From contig JAEZGH010000202.1 in NCBI GenBank assembly GCA_023417065.1, forward strand, positions 62,001-126,000: a stretch of DNA of 64,000 nt, in the 5' to 3' direction. Source of the stretch: Bacteroidota bacterium. GTDB taxonomy: Bacteria > Bacteroidota > Bacteroidia > Cytophagales > Cyclobacteriaceae. The position numbers and the translations under genes are program-made. This document shows, one piece after another, positions 25,845 to 35,668 of this stretch (its first letter is position 1; each line of letters begins with the position of its first letter). The notes below the pieces were generated by a model. The model ran no database searches and was not told the DNA's origin. It worked only from the letters and a program-made list of their open reading frames with translations.

Positions 25845-27548
25845 ATGCTTCGAAGCATCGTTATATGGCTATCATGCGGCGTATTAATGACTGGACGACT
25901 CTCGGGCCAGAACGTAGAGGAAATGCTCCAGGCAAAACCGTTTTCGTATTCAGGCAACGTCGATGTTAATACCATCTTTTACCGCAGTCAGGGAATTCAA
26001 CCCCGCTACCTGCCCTTCAATTACATTATCAGTGGTTCGCCCATTTTATCAATTTATGGAGTTGATCTGCCTATCACATTTGCCGTGGGGAAACAACATT
26101 CAGGTGTAATGCAGCCGTTCAACCAGTTCGGACTGAGCCCACGATACAAGAACATTACTCTCCATGCCGGCTACCGGAATCTCAATTGGTCGCCATTCAC
26201 CCTGGGGGGGCATACGTTCCTCGGCGGGGGTGTTGAATTCACGGCGGGCAAACTTCGGTTTGGTGCCATCTATGGTCGGTTCAACAAAGCAACGGCACTT
26301 GATACTGCGCGAAGTCTCTTCCTTTCGAACTTCGCATTCCGACGTACGGGCGCAGCGGTGAAGGTTGGCTATGGTACAGAACAGGACTTTTTTGACATCA
26401 TCCTCGTTAGGGCAAAAGATCACGGCGGAAGCCTGAAGTTTGGAAATGAATTAGCCGACACCCTGGGCCTGGCGCCGGCATCCAATACAGTTGTAGGATA
26501 CAATACGCGGCTAAGCTTCCTGAAGGGACGCCTTGCCTTTGAAAGCGATGGAGCCATAAGCCTGTACACTAATGATGTCAACGCGCCGGGCCTGGTGGAT
26601 TCAATGTATGAGTCGCGAATCCGGCGACTTCGAAATATCGCTGACCTGAATACGAGTAGTGAGGTCTATGGTGCAATACAAACCGCGATCAGATACAAGG
26701 TGAACAACATGTCTGTACGCCTGATATATCGGTACATTGACCCCGGATATAAATCCATGGGATCCTATTGGCTTAACAATGATCTCGAGAACTATACAAT
26801 TGCTCCGGCACTTACGTTGTTGAATAACAAAGTCCGCTTCAGCGGAAGTTTAGGATTGCAGCGCGACGATCTTTCCAAAACGAAAAGAGCAAAAGCAAAA
26901 AAAGTAATCGGATCGGCGAATCTGAGTGCAGATTTTAACGAGCGCGCTTCTCTGGATCTCAGCTACAGCAACTACTCTGTCAGTCAGGTTGTAAAAACTA
27001 TTCGGTTTGCCGATTCGCTCAAGGTTGTTCAGACCAGCTCGCAACTTTCTGTTATGCCGAGGTATGTTATCCCGGGCGTGAACCGCTCGCATATGTTTTC
27101 ACTGATCGCGAATTTGAGTCGGGCGCGCGAGCTCAACCCTGCGCCGCGCGACAGCCTTTCAAACGACATCACTACAGATAACATTGTTTTCAATTATCAG
27201 CTGGCTCTTGTCCCGCAGGGTGCCTCTGTTTTTGTTTCCCTCAGCAACACACGGATGCAAAGTGAATTGCTGCGCGATATGAACAGAGGAGTAACCGTTG
27301 GTGGATCGAAAGCATGGCTGCAGAACAAACTTCAGATAAGTGGGAATCTGGGGTATCTGTTCAATAAACGCAATTCGGAGCGTGGAAGGATTCAGACCGG
27401 AGCGCTTCATGGACGCTATAACTTACACCGCATGCAAGCCCTGAGGCTAAGTATATACTACACAGACAACACCCCGGAAACTCCTTCGGAAATTTATCCG
27501 AAGTATTATGAGTTCCGGGGCGAAGTAGGCTATACGCTGACCTTATGA
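25845..27548 (+). CDS. Exported outer-membrane barrel-like protein, first gene of surface operon
   Basis: A 567-residue protein with a signal peptide (MLRSIVIWLSCGVLMTGRLSG, then QNVEE). The mature part is made of amphipathic strands alternating aromatic and polar residues (e.g. KNITLHAGYRNLNWSPFTLG, GGGVEFTAGKLRFGAIYGRF, SVRLIYRYIDPGYKSMG, YTDNTPETPSEIYPKYYEF), ending in the aromatic strand EVGYTLTL, as for an outer-membrane barrel. It most resembles unnamed porin-like proteins of Cytophagales. Twenty-one bases separate it from the 2023-residue gene, and the following genes overlap, so it is likely the membrane anchor or export partner of the giant protein. The function is inferred only from this arrangement. 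Confidence 0.75.
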   Translation: MLRSIVIWLSCGVLMTGRLSGQNVEEMLQAKPFSYSGNVDVNTIFYRSQGIQPRYLPFNYIISGSPILSIYGVDLPITFAVGKQHSGVMQPFNQFGLSPRYKNITLHAGYRNLNWSPFTLGGHTFLGGGVEFTAGKLRFGAIYGRFNKATALDTARSLFLSNFAFRRTGAAVKVGYGTEQDFFDIILVRAKDHGGSLKFGNELADTLGLAPASNTVVGYNTRLSFLKGRLAFESDGAISLYTNDVNAPGLVDSMYESRIRRLRNIADLNTSSEVYGAIQTAIRYKVNNMSVRLIYRYIDPGYKSMGSYWLNNDLENYTIAPALTLLNNKVRFSGSLGLQRDDLSKTKRAKAKKVIGSANLSADFNERASLDLSYSNYSVSQVVKTIRFADSLKVVQTSSQLSVMPRYVIPGVNRSHMFSLIANLSRARELNPAPRDSLSNDITTDNIVFNYQLALVPQGASVFVSLSNTRMQSELLRDMNRGVTVGGSKAWLQNKLQISGNLGYLFNKRNSERGRIQTGALHGRYNLHRMQALRLSIYYTDNTPETPSEIYPKYYEFRGEVGYTLTL

Positions 27549-27569
27549 CGAAATAGTATCATATGACAA

Positions 27570-30500
27570 ATGTCAATACATCCAATAATGCGACGTGCCC
27601 ATAAACTTTACGTAATCACTTTACTGATGTTGATGACATCGGTAGTTGCACTTGCCCAGCAGGAGGTAGCGATACGGGTACAGGTGAATCGTACGGTTCA
27701 AGGTACCTATCCGGCGAAAATTTACCAGTTTCAGTCAACGCCGGGGCTTGTGACGCTGACAATTACCAACAGGACGAATAGTTCATATTCACTTTACCTC
27801 AAGGGATCGATCACAGGCGACAACGGTGTTCGCGTGAGCACGGTCGAGGAATATCGTTCGGCATCGATAACGCTGCAGCCTTTTGAGACGAGGCTACTTA
27901 ACGCCATTGAAATAGGTAGTTTATTTGATCCAAATCGCCTGACTTACCTCTCCGGAAGTACCAGCATACGGGCCAGTGTTTTTGGTGAGCAAGGGTTGCC
28001 GGAGGGGACGTATCAGATTTGTGTTCGTGCCTTCAATGCCGTTAACCGTCAGCCGTTATCTGAGGAAGATCCACTCGGATGCAGCAATTTTTTCCCGGTC
28101 ACGACTCTTGAGCCTCCCGTCATTCTCAATCCGTTTGATGAATCGATAGTACGTGCTGACCCGGTGCAGAACATAGCGATAAGATGGACGACACCCCCTG
28201 GCGCACCACCTTCCACAGAGTACAGCGTTCGGATTGTTGAACTATTTAATAACCGGAACCCGAACGACGCAATTCTCTCTACTGCAAATCCTTTTTTCGA
28301 AACAGTTGTCAGGGGCACACCATTGCTCTACTATATGATGCAATATCCTCTTCTCCAGGAAGGACGCAAATATGCTATAATGGTGATTGCATCCGACCCA
28401 TCAGGATTTGCCACCTTCCGGAATGGGGGACGCAGTGAGGTTGTTCAATTTACTTACGGAATACCCCGTGCAGGTGCCGCGGCGAATGGCGATACAGGCC
28501 CTGCTGCAGTAGAATATGCGACTCGTGTCATCAAGGGGCGGCTTGTATGGACGTTTAAAAAGACGGAACAGCCAAGGCATAACCTCTACGCCACTTCATT
28601 CCAGGCCGTTCCGCCGTCACCCACTTTATTGCCTGTTACGACATACGCGGGCGCAAACATCACTATGCAGACGGTAACGACGCCGTTAATCAAGTTTAAT
28701 TCGTTATCTGCAGTCATTGCGGATAAAACGTTGCAGCAGACGGACGAAACTTCCAGCTCCTTTGCGAAAACGTTACATAAGCCTGATTTTAATCTCGCGC
28801 AGAATCTGCCCGGGGACATCTTCACGGCGTCTCATTCAGTATCATCGGAGTGCCTGTACGAAACAGCGTCGGCAGAAGCAGGTGAGAAACGGTTGGGACT
28901 TTCACATGCGACGTTTACGTTAAGTGCAGTTCGGACTGGTTCGTCCGGGAGTGCCAGTTCGCTCCTCGCTACTGGTGCCACTGATGCGGAGGGTAAATTC
29001 AGGCTTGAATTTCTGGACGCATCATTTAGCAAAATTGCCGATGCGACCCACCTTGTACTCTCAGTGCAGTCTGACGATTTTGAGAACACGACCTTTAAGT
29101 TTCCTGCTGCTGTTTTCAACGGTACGACTACTGCTGATCTGGGCGACGTTCTGTTGCTGGCCAGAACATATCGTTTGTTCCCAAAAGTCTTATTTCCCGA
29201 AACAGATCAGACCGACGCGGGTGGATACGAATATCGTATCTATCGCGATGCAGCAGACCTAGAAGATCGCCCATGGTTACTGTATGAAGGGCGGGAGGCC
29301 GGTGATCCCGGAAAAGTTGAAACCGTAGACGGCAGAAGGGTAGTCGAAGTTGCCTCCGTAAATGTTAGTGCGCAAGTGCGATCACCCAGCGCGATCGCGG
29401 CCACAATTCCCTTCGACAGCCGCGGTGTGGGCAGATTATTTCCCGGCGGAAAATTGTATGTGAAAGTAATACCCTCGGGCTCGGGCTTCTATAGTATCTT
29501 TTCCACTATTAGCACGTATGGTGTCAAGCTGCCCTCAAACCGAATCCTCCAGGCAAAGGCGACCTACAAGTTCACAACCCGGCCTTCGCATATTGAAGGC
29601 AGAGTTGCCCTGGTTCTCGAAGGGCGGGAGAGTATTCCGGTTTCAGGTGCCAACGTAAGAGTATTGTATAGAAAAGATGACGTCATACCAGGAACGCAGC
29701 CGTTGTCATCAGCTCTTACAAGTGAAGTACTCGCCGCGCAGACAAGCAAATACGTGGCGTCGTGGACAGACTTCAATTCCCACGATTCCGGCACTACTAT
29801 CGTTCAGGCAATGGCTCAAAGCCTGCTTGAACTGTCTCCGCCAGTTAAGGTTCTTCAAAAGTCTCCGCAATCCAAACTGGAAGCAGAGTTGGTTACACCG
29901 ATTGTTGACACTGACAGGATTGTAAACACTGGGCCCAAAGATTCCCTGGCGATGACGGCGACGACGAATGAAACAGGCAATTATTACATCGGAAACCTGC
30001 CGCAGCTGAAGGCAGGAAGTTCTTTCGTCGTGCAGGTAATATCTGTCCCCAAAGAGTTTCGAACCTTCGTTGTACGACCCAGTACAGGAGGAGCGTATCC
30101 GGTCGTCGTGGCGCTGGGCAAGGGAATCTCGCGTAATATTGATTTCAACGTTGATGCTGATGTTGCCGACGTAATCGGGCGTGTTGTTGACGCCGATGGA
30201 AAGCCATTGATCAATTGCCGTGTTGTTCTCAAAGGAAATATCCTTTCTCAGACGGGACCTGATGGATTGTTTCAGTTCAAACTCTATCCGGGAAAACACA
30301 CTGTCTCGCTGGAAAAGGAAGGCTACGCTTCAGGCTCGGCGTCGATTTTTATTCCACAGCTTACAGGAAACGACGCTGCCGAGAGAAGTTATCGTCAGAT
30401 GTGGACCTCCTTGAGTGTGCTGGAGAAGCAGCGTGCAACCCTCACGCGCATCAGTGAGACTCCCACGGTACAGGCTTCGGTGGCCCGGGGCAATGTATTG

Positions 30501-33500
30501 AGCCCGGCGATGTTTGGAATCGCTGCAAGTTCAAAAGATGGATTTGGTTCGGTAGCTACTGAATTTAATGCAAGTCTTGCCGTTGCATTCGGGCTTGGAG
30601 TCGATCCTGCTACGCCACAATACGAAACGCCGCGACGTTTTGCAGTGGATGTGAAAGATGTTGGCTATCTCCGAACGCTGACCGGGAAGATGCGGTTCCG
30701 CATCGTGGACGGTGAATCAGGAAGTCGCGTTCCGGGTGTGACGTTGCAATTATTTGATACCACCAATATCACAGATTCCCAGGGCGAATGGTACTATGAA
30801 GGATTCGGGGGAGCTGCGAGCGTCACGGTTGTACCACCTTCGGGATCCCTGCTTGTAGCGGAAAAGCGAATCGTGAATATTCCCGAAAGCGGCATTGAAC
30901 AGGTGGTCACCATTTCGCTGAAGAAGGGAATTGAAATATCGGGTTCTGCCCAATCCGGTGGACAAAAACTACAGGGGGTATCCGTGTGGGTCGACGAAAA
31001 CGATTTTCAAAAGGTTCAGACGGATAACGCAGGAAACTACAAACTTATCGTTTCTCCCGGTGAGCACACCTTCAAAGCAAGGAAAGGAAACTACGTTGGT
31101 CAGGATATCACACAGACAGTTACGTCAGGAACGACCATCAACTTTGATCTACAGGGGAGTGGCGGGAAAAATTATCAGCAACTTCTGGGATTTGATGTAG
31201 AGCTCGCCTCTGTCGAAAAGGTTGGGAATCAGGAGCGATGGAGCGGAAGTTTTGTTAATCTTAAACCGGTCAACGACGCTGCCATCAATATCGATGAAAA
31301 GTTGCGAATAGACTTTTCAAATCTTATGGTCACATTCGATGGTCAGGGGAATGCTGTTCCTGCAGGTAATCAGGTAACGACAGATGCTGCGAGTATTCCG
31401 GTGAAGCTGTTTGGATTTCTTCCTGCGCGCATTCAGTCGGGTGGGGCGATCACTTTCAGGAGGGTGGCCAACGGCCGGGGTGAGATGCGTGGCACGGTAC
31501 GCGCGGATTTCAAGGCTGTTCCTGGCTATCGTGGCTGGAGGCTGAGTGATGATGTTCATCTTTTCCTGGCAGGCCTGAATTCGGCAACGCCGGAAGAAGT
31601 TGTCGTCTTTTCAAGCGGGGGATCTGGGGTTGTTTCCGAAGATAAGTACAAGCTCATTGCAGCAAATGCAACGAAAGCCTCCGGCAAACTTTATGGATTT
31701 GATATACTGATAGACAACGGAGGCGTTGTTGACAAAGATGGAATCGAGTTCTCAGGAAGCATCTCATCCCCTGCTTCCGGTCCGATCAAGTCAGCACAGT
31801 TTGGCGTTCAACGGCTTGCACTGAATCGCTCACTCGTGGTGAGCGGAGTACAATTGAGTGATTCCAATCTACCTACTCTTGACATCGGTGGCTGGAAAGC
31901 GGGTATCACCGCCGTTATATTCCACGAGGACGGATTCAAACTCGGTGGATCCCTTTCAGTACCCATACCGCGTTCGGGTGAAGCTGTAGTCGGCTTCAAT
32001 GATCTGCGCGTAGCGTCAACCGGAATCTTCGGCGGCAGCTTTGTAGTCCCGGAAGCTGGAGTGAACATCGTTTCCGTCGCGACATTGAAGGGGGACGGAA
32101 CAACACTAAGTTTCGGTCGCGTTGGCAACAGCAACGTATATCGTATTGGTGGTCGCGCAAATCTGAAGATAAACGTTGACATCACGGATAATCCGTTTAA
32201 GGTGTCACTTTTTGAGGTGATGACAAACGGGAATTTTACGGTGGATGTACCCGCGAATTACACAACGTCTTTAGGACCGTTTGGTTTTTCAATAAGCAAC
32301 GTTTACATCAACGCGAAAGATAACTCACCGTTTATAGGAATTCAGGGAGGGTTCCGTGCCGACTTCCAGTATCTGAAGTTCGACATGGCGGATATCAAGG
32401 TTCGCAACTCTGGTTCAGGGCCTGCTTATTCCATTGAAAAGCTTGGCGTGAAACTCGACGTGCCCGTTGTCAGGACTCAGGCGCTTGTAAGTTTTTCAAA
32501 GGACGGCTTCGAAGGATCAGGTTCACTTTCTGTTCCGGGCACACCGATAAGCGCAGATGCTGCTTTTAAGTATTTCAAGAGATCATCAGGTATTGAACTC
32601 GGTGCGAGTTTCTTCTCAAATCTGCCTCCTGTTCCCATTGGAGTTCTGGTAACACTTGACGGCGTAGGTGGAGGGTTTGAATACAAATCTGGCGGGTCAA
32701 ATGGTGGTTTTGCTGTGGACGTCCGGGGGAAACTATCATTCCTCGGAACAGGACCGGTAGTAGCAATCCAGCCCATAGGGGTTACCGTGAGTAGCGCTGG
32801 TATTCTTACCGGATATGGCGAGGTCGTCGTTGGAACTTATCTCAAAACCGGCAATGCGAAGGTGATATTCAACGGGCCTGACCGAACATTTTCAGTAAAC
32901 GTTGAAGCAAAAATGGAACCGTTGGAGGGGCTAATGTCACAGTCCGTGCAAGGTTCCCTCGTGATAAGTGCGAAGCCTAATGATGAGTTCGCTTTCCTTG
33001 GGTGTGCGGTGAATGTGAAACTCCTCGGATTGATTGACAATCACGGTGAGCTGGCCGTAGGAGTCCGCGTGAAGAATCCTAAGACGCGTGGAGATCTGCT
33101 AGCATATTACTTCACTCATGCGCCTGAGGATTATATGCGCGAGCGATTTTCCGGAGTGTATATTAACGTTGAGGCCGAAATGGGCATACCGCCAGATCGG
33201 CCCCTGGGCTTCGACTTGTTCGTAGCCAGCGCAAAACTCTGGTGCAGCAGCGGCTTTCATGCAAGTCTGTTGCTGAATCTCGAAGAGATGGCTTACCGAC
33301 TGCGCTTTGGTGGAAAGTTTAACGCCGGCATTGAAGGATGCGTGGCCGATGTTGCCTGCATCGGTGTATCGGCTGCCTTGTGTTACACGGTTGAAGGTGG
33401 TCGCAATGACTCAGACGGTTGGCACTTTGGTGCAACAGCAACGGGTAAAGCAAGCCTTGCTGCAGGGATAGGTGTAGGTAATTGCAATCCGGGTTGTAAT

Positions 33501-33641
33501 GAAGTACGCACCTTGATCCATGGATGCGTGGGCGGTGCCTTCCGTGTTTGTGGAGGTGCCGCACTCGATCTGAACTTTACTCAAAATCGGGGATTGCGTT
33601 TTGGCGCAAGGGCCGCAAGTGATGTTGATTCATGTTTCTGA
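27570..33641 (+). CDS. Giant exported multidomain protein (2023 residues)
   Basis: A very large secreted protein. A signal peptide (core YVITLLMLMTSVVALA, cut near residue 30) is followed by an N-terminal beta domain (about 30-190, QEVAIRVQVNRTVQGTYPAK) like the TANFOR-type domain seen in Cytophagales surface proteins, then a Fn3-like region (about 190-300), carboxypeptidase-regulatory-like repeats (for example about 870-930, IGRVVDADGKPLINCRVVLK; about 1040-1110; about 1120-1180, KLQGVSVWVDENDFQK), and a long beta-rich C-terminal region (about 1200-2023). About ten cysteines crowd into the last 110 residues (for instance GNCNPGCNEVR, GCVGG, RVCGG, DSCF). It overlaps the next gene by ten bases. 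The size, tandem beta domains and export point to an adhesin or surface scaffold; I cannot name a family for the C-terminal half. Confidence 0.88.
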   Translation: MSIHPIMRRAHKLYVITLLMLMTSVVALAQQEVAIRVQVNRTVQGTYPAKIYQFQSTPGLVTLTITNRTNSSYSLYLKGSITGDNGVRVSTVEEYRSASITLQPFETRLLNAIEIGSLFDPNRLTYLSGSTSIRASVFGEQGLPEGTYQICVRAFNAVNRQPLSEEDPLGCSNFFPVTTLEPPVILNPFDESIVRADPVQNIAIRWTTPPGAPPSTEYSVRIVELFNNRNPNDAILSTANPFFETVVRGTPLLYYMMQYPLLQEGRKYAIMVIASDPSGFATFRNGGRSEVVQFTYGIPRAGAAANGDTGPAAVEYATRVIKGRLVWTFKKTEQPRHNLYATSFQAVPPSPTLLPVTTYAGANITMQTVTTPLIKFNSLSAVIADKTLQQTDETSSSFAKTLHKPDFNLAQNLPGDIFTASHSVSSECLYETASAEAGEKRLGLSHATFTLSAVRTGSSGSASSLLATGATDAEGKFRLEFLDASFSKIADATHLVLSVQSDDFENTTFKFPAAVFNGTTTADLGDVLLLARTYRLFPKVLFPETDQTDAGGYEYRIYRDAADLEDRPWLLYEGREAGDPGKVETVDGRRVVEVASVNVSAQVRSPSAIAATIPFDSRGVGRLFPGGKLYVKVIPSGSGFYSIFSTISTYGVKLPSNRILQAKATYKFTTRPSHIEGRVALVLEGRESIPVSGANVRVLYRKDDVIPGTQPLSSALTSEVLAAQTSKYVASWTDFNSHDSGTTIVQAMAQSLLELSPPVKVLQKSPQSKLEAELVTPIVDTDRIVNTGPKDSLAMTATTNETGNYYIGNLPQLKAGSSFVVQVISVPKEFRTFVVRPSTGGAYPVVVALGKGISRNIDFNVDADVADVIGRVVDADGKPLINCRVVLKGNILSQTGPDGLFQFKLYPGKHTVSLEKEGYASGSASIFIPQLTGNDAAERSYRQMWTSLSVLEKQRATLTRISETPTVQASVARGNVLSPAMFGIAASSKDGFGSVATEFNASLAVAFGLGVDPATPQYETPRRFAVDVKDVGYLRTLTGKMRFRIVDGESGSRVPGVTLQLFDTTNITDSQGEWYYEGFGGAASVTVVPPSGSLLVAEKRIVNIPESGIEQVVTISLKKGIEISGSAQSGGQKLQGVSVWVDENDFQKVQTDNAGNYKLIVSPGEHTFKARKGNYVGQDITQTVTSGTTINFDLQGSGGKNYQQLLGFDVELASVEKVGNQERWSGSFVNLKPVNDAAINIDEKLRIDFSNLMVTFDGQGNAVPAGNQVTTDAASIPVKLFGFLPARIQSGGAITFRRVANGRGEMRGTVRADFKAVPGYRGWRLSDDVHLFLAGLNSATPEEVVVFSSGGSGVVSEDKYKLIAANATKASGKLYGFDILIDNGGVVDKDGIEFSGSISSPASGPIKSAQFGVQRLALNRSLVVSGVQLSDSNLPTLDIGGWKAGITAVIFHEDGFKLGGSLSVPIPRSGEAVVGFNDLRVASTGIFGGSFVVPEAGVNIVSVATLKGDGTTLSFGRVGNSNVYRIGGRANLKINVDITDNPFKVSLFEVMTNGNFTVDVPANYTTSLGPFGFSISNVYINAKDNSPFIGIQGGFRADFQYLKFDMADIKVRNSGSGPAYSIEKLGVKLDVPVVRTQALVSFSKDGFEGSGSLSVPGTPISADAAFKYFKRSSGIELGASFFSNLPPVPIGVLVTLDGVGGGFEYKSGGSNGGFAVDVRGKLSFLGTGPVVAIQPIGVTVSSAGILTGYGEVVVGTYLKTGNAKVIFNGPDRTFSVNVEAKMEPLEGLMSQSVQGSLVISAKPNDEFAFLGCAVNVKLLGLIDNHGELAVGVRVKNPKTRGDLLAYYFTHAPEDYMRERFSGVYINVEAEMGIPPDRPLGFDLFVASAKLWCSSGFHASLLLNLEEMAYRLRFGGKFNAGIEGCVADVACIGVSAALCYTVEGGRNDSDGWHFGATATGKASLAAGIGVGNCNPGCNEVRTLIHGCVGGAFRVCGGAALDLNFTQNRGLRFGARAASDVDSCF

Positions 33642-35668
33642 CCATGACAATAATACAACGGTTATTTGTTCAGCAGAACCTTTTTTGCTGCAGAGCACTG
33701 TGGGTGGCAGTTTTATGTTGTTCCTCGACGTGCGTGACTGCTCAGGAAAGGCGTAGTGGTGTCGTTGATCAAACCCTCATGCCAGGTCCGGACGGTGTCT
33801 GGATTTTGGTGAGCGATTCTATGATCAATCACAGCACAAATGTACAATACGTCGTGTCCCGCGACGATCAGCGCGGACGTGGATTCCGTAAATTATCAAC
33901 CGTGACGTTTCCGTCATCAGCAGATGAGCTCGAGAAACGACTGGGAAGCTCACTCACAAATGAAATTCTGACTGAAAGGGGGTTGACCACAGTTGCTGAC
34001 CTTTTCAACGAGGTAACGTCGGGGCGCCTGGGCGTGTTTGGTAATCGGCTATACACGCCAGTCGTCCTCCAGGCGTTGGGTTGGTTGTATGTCGACCGCG
34101 ATGTCGGGAAACGAGACAATATCCGGTACCGCGTCGATCGCATCGTCAATGGTGCGCAGCAAGTGCTCTTTGAGAAATCGTTGCACGATGTACAATATGA
34201 GCCTTTCCCTGAATTCAGATCACAGCACAAAGTGATTTCCGACAGTGTGGTGATGCTCACGTGGTATGCAGTCGGAGGTCGGGCGGCGTTCGCTGAGGTA
34301 TACGATGCATTATCTGGTTCAGCCGCGGTTGGTCGCGTGTGGGTCTACAACAGGAGTGATACCATATTCGCTACATACATCAAGAAAACACGTCCGGGAG
34401 AACAGATGGCATTGTTTATCCGACCCGTAGATCTTCCCGGAAATGCAGGAGCATCTTCGGATACTGTAAGCGTGATTGCGGCATCTTTCAGGGACCGCCT
34501 GATGGTGAGCAACCTCGTCGCTTCGGATACATTGGGTGGAGTAGTTCTCAAATGGGATCCGCTTCCTACGAAAGCATGGTTTACAGGGATCCGGATTTTG
34601 AAATCGCGATCGGCGACAGATAACTTCATCGCAATGGATACACTACCTGCCCAGGTAACGCAGTGGACGGACAGAAATATTCTGACAGGTTTACAATACT
34701 ATTATATCGTTGAACCTCTTGTGTTTGATCTTCCGCAGGGGATTACGACTACTCCTGCTCAGGCAAACATTCATGTGAAGGGTGGAAGGCGTGGAGTGAT
34801 GGCACCGCAGGGTGTGACGTTGACGGTAACGCCGGAGCGCAACGTTAAGATAACGTGGCTTCCCAACAGCGAACTCGATGTGTTTGCCTACTATGTGCTT
34901 AGAGGCACCTCAAAAGAAAATATGACTGTCATCTCAGAAGGCGTCAGGGATACCGTTTTCGTGGATTCACTCAGTCAGCGTATCGGAGGGATATCTTATC
35001 AGTATGGCGTTGTGGCTATGGATATGGAGCTGAATTCCAGTGATACTTCTGATATTGTCAGTGTCATGTTGCCACAGGCAAGGTATGTTCCATCAGTAGG
35101 CGGGTTGTCTGCGCGATTTACAGATCAGGGTGTGCGCCTGTTCTGGCCTGATGATGCAAGGAGCGATGCATCTGTGGTGGGATATGTATTGTACGTGCGT
35201 CAGCGTGGAGATCAGTATTTTCAGCCGGTGACGGATTCAGTAATTCGAAGTTCAGTATTTCTGGATCGTACGAAGCGAAAGCCCGGCGTATATGAGTATG
35301 GTTGCGCTGCTATCGACGCATGGAACAATCAAAGTATTTTGTCTACTGTTGCCGAGGTTCAGATCGAGGGCGCGACACATCTGTATCCACCTCCCGATTT
35401 TGATCTCCGCAATACGTCACAGGGCGTGGAGGTCCGCATCCCGGAAGAAGCAGGCGATTCAAATTCAGAGACGCGGAGATACGTCATCTATCGGTGTCTG
35501 GCGGATGGCGCTTACAAATGGCAGAGAGTCGGCGAGACGCCGTCGGACACGAATCTTTTTTTGGACCGCCAGGCAGTCAGAAATCAACTGTACATATATG
35601 CGATTAGCACCAGACAGGATGAATTGGAAAGCTTGCGAAGTATTGAAAAGAGTATAAGACGCAAATGA
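33632..35668 (+). CDS. Exported fibronectin type III protein
   Basis: A 678-residue secreted protein. The signal sequence is long and Cys-containing (to about residue 37, TCVTAQE), and a later ATG at 33644 may be the start. The N-terminal half is unassigned; the second half carries Fn3-type domains: VVLKWDPLPTKAWFTGIRIL (about 305-400), VTLTVTPERNVKITWLPNSE with YYVLRGTSKENM (about 395-490), GVRLFWPDDARSDASVVGYV (about 490-590) and a last one with TRRYVIYRCLADGAYKWQRV (about 590-670). Each has the LxVxW-like opening and the YYVxR turn. The gene overlaps the giant protein's end by ten bases and the next gene by four, showing tight coupling. The likely role is a binding or spacer part of the same surface complex; this is inference. 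Confidence 0.85.
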   Translation: MFLTMTIIQRLFVQQNLFCCRALWVAVLCCSSTCVTAQERRSGVVDQTLMPGPDGVWILVSDSMINHSTNVQYVVSRDDQRGRGFRKLSTVTFPSSADELEKRLGSSLTNEILTERGLTTVADLFNEVTSGRLGVFGNRLYTPVVLQALGWLYVDRDVGKRDNIRYRVDRIVNGAQQVLFEKSLHDVQYEPFPEFRSQHKVISDSVVMLTWYAVGGRAAFAEVYDALSGSAAVGRVWVYNRSDTIFATYIKKTRPGEQMALFIRPVDLPGNAGASSDTVSVIAASFRDRLMVSNLVASDTLGGVVLKWDPLPTKAWFTGIRILKSRSATDNFIAMDTLPAQVTQWTDRNILTGLQYYYIVEPLVFDLPQGITTTPAQANIHVKGGRRGVMAPQGVTLTVTPERNVKITWLPNSELDVFAYYVLRGTSKENMTVISEGVRDTVFVDSLSQRIGGISYQYGVVAMDMELNSSDTSDIVSVMLPQARYVPSVGGLSARFTDQGVRLFWPDDARSDASVVGYVLYVRQRGDQYFQPVTDSVIRSSVFLDRTKRKPGVYEYGCAAIDAWNNQSILSTVAEVQIEGATHLYPPPDFDLRNTSQGVEVRIPEEAGDSNSETRRYVIYRCLADGAYKWQRVGETPSDTNLFLDRQAVRNQLYIYAISTRQDELESLRSIEKSIRRK

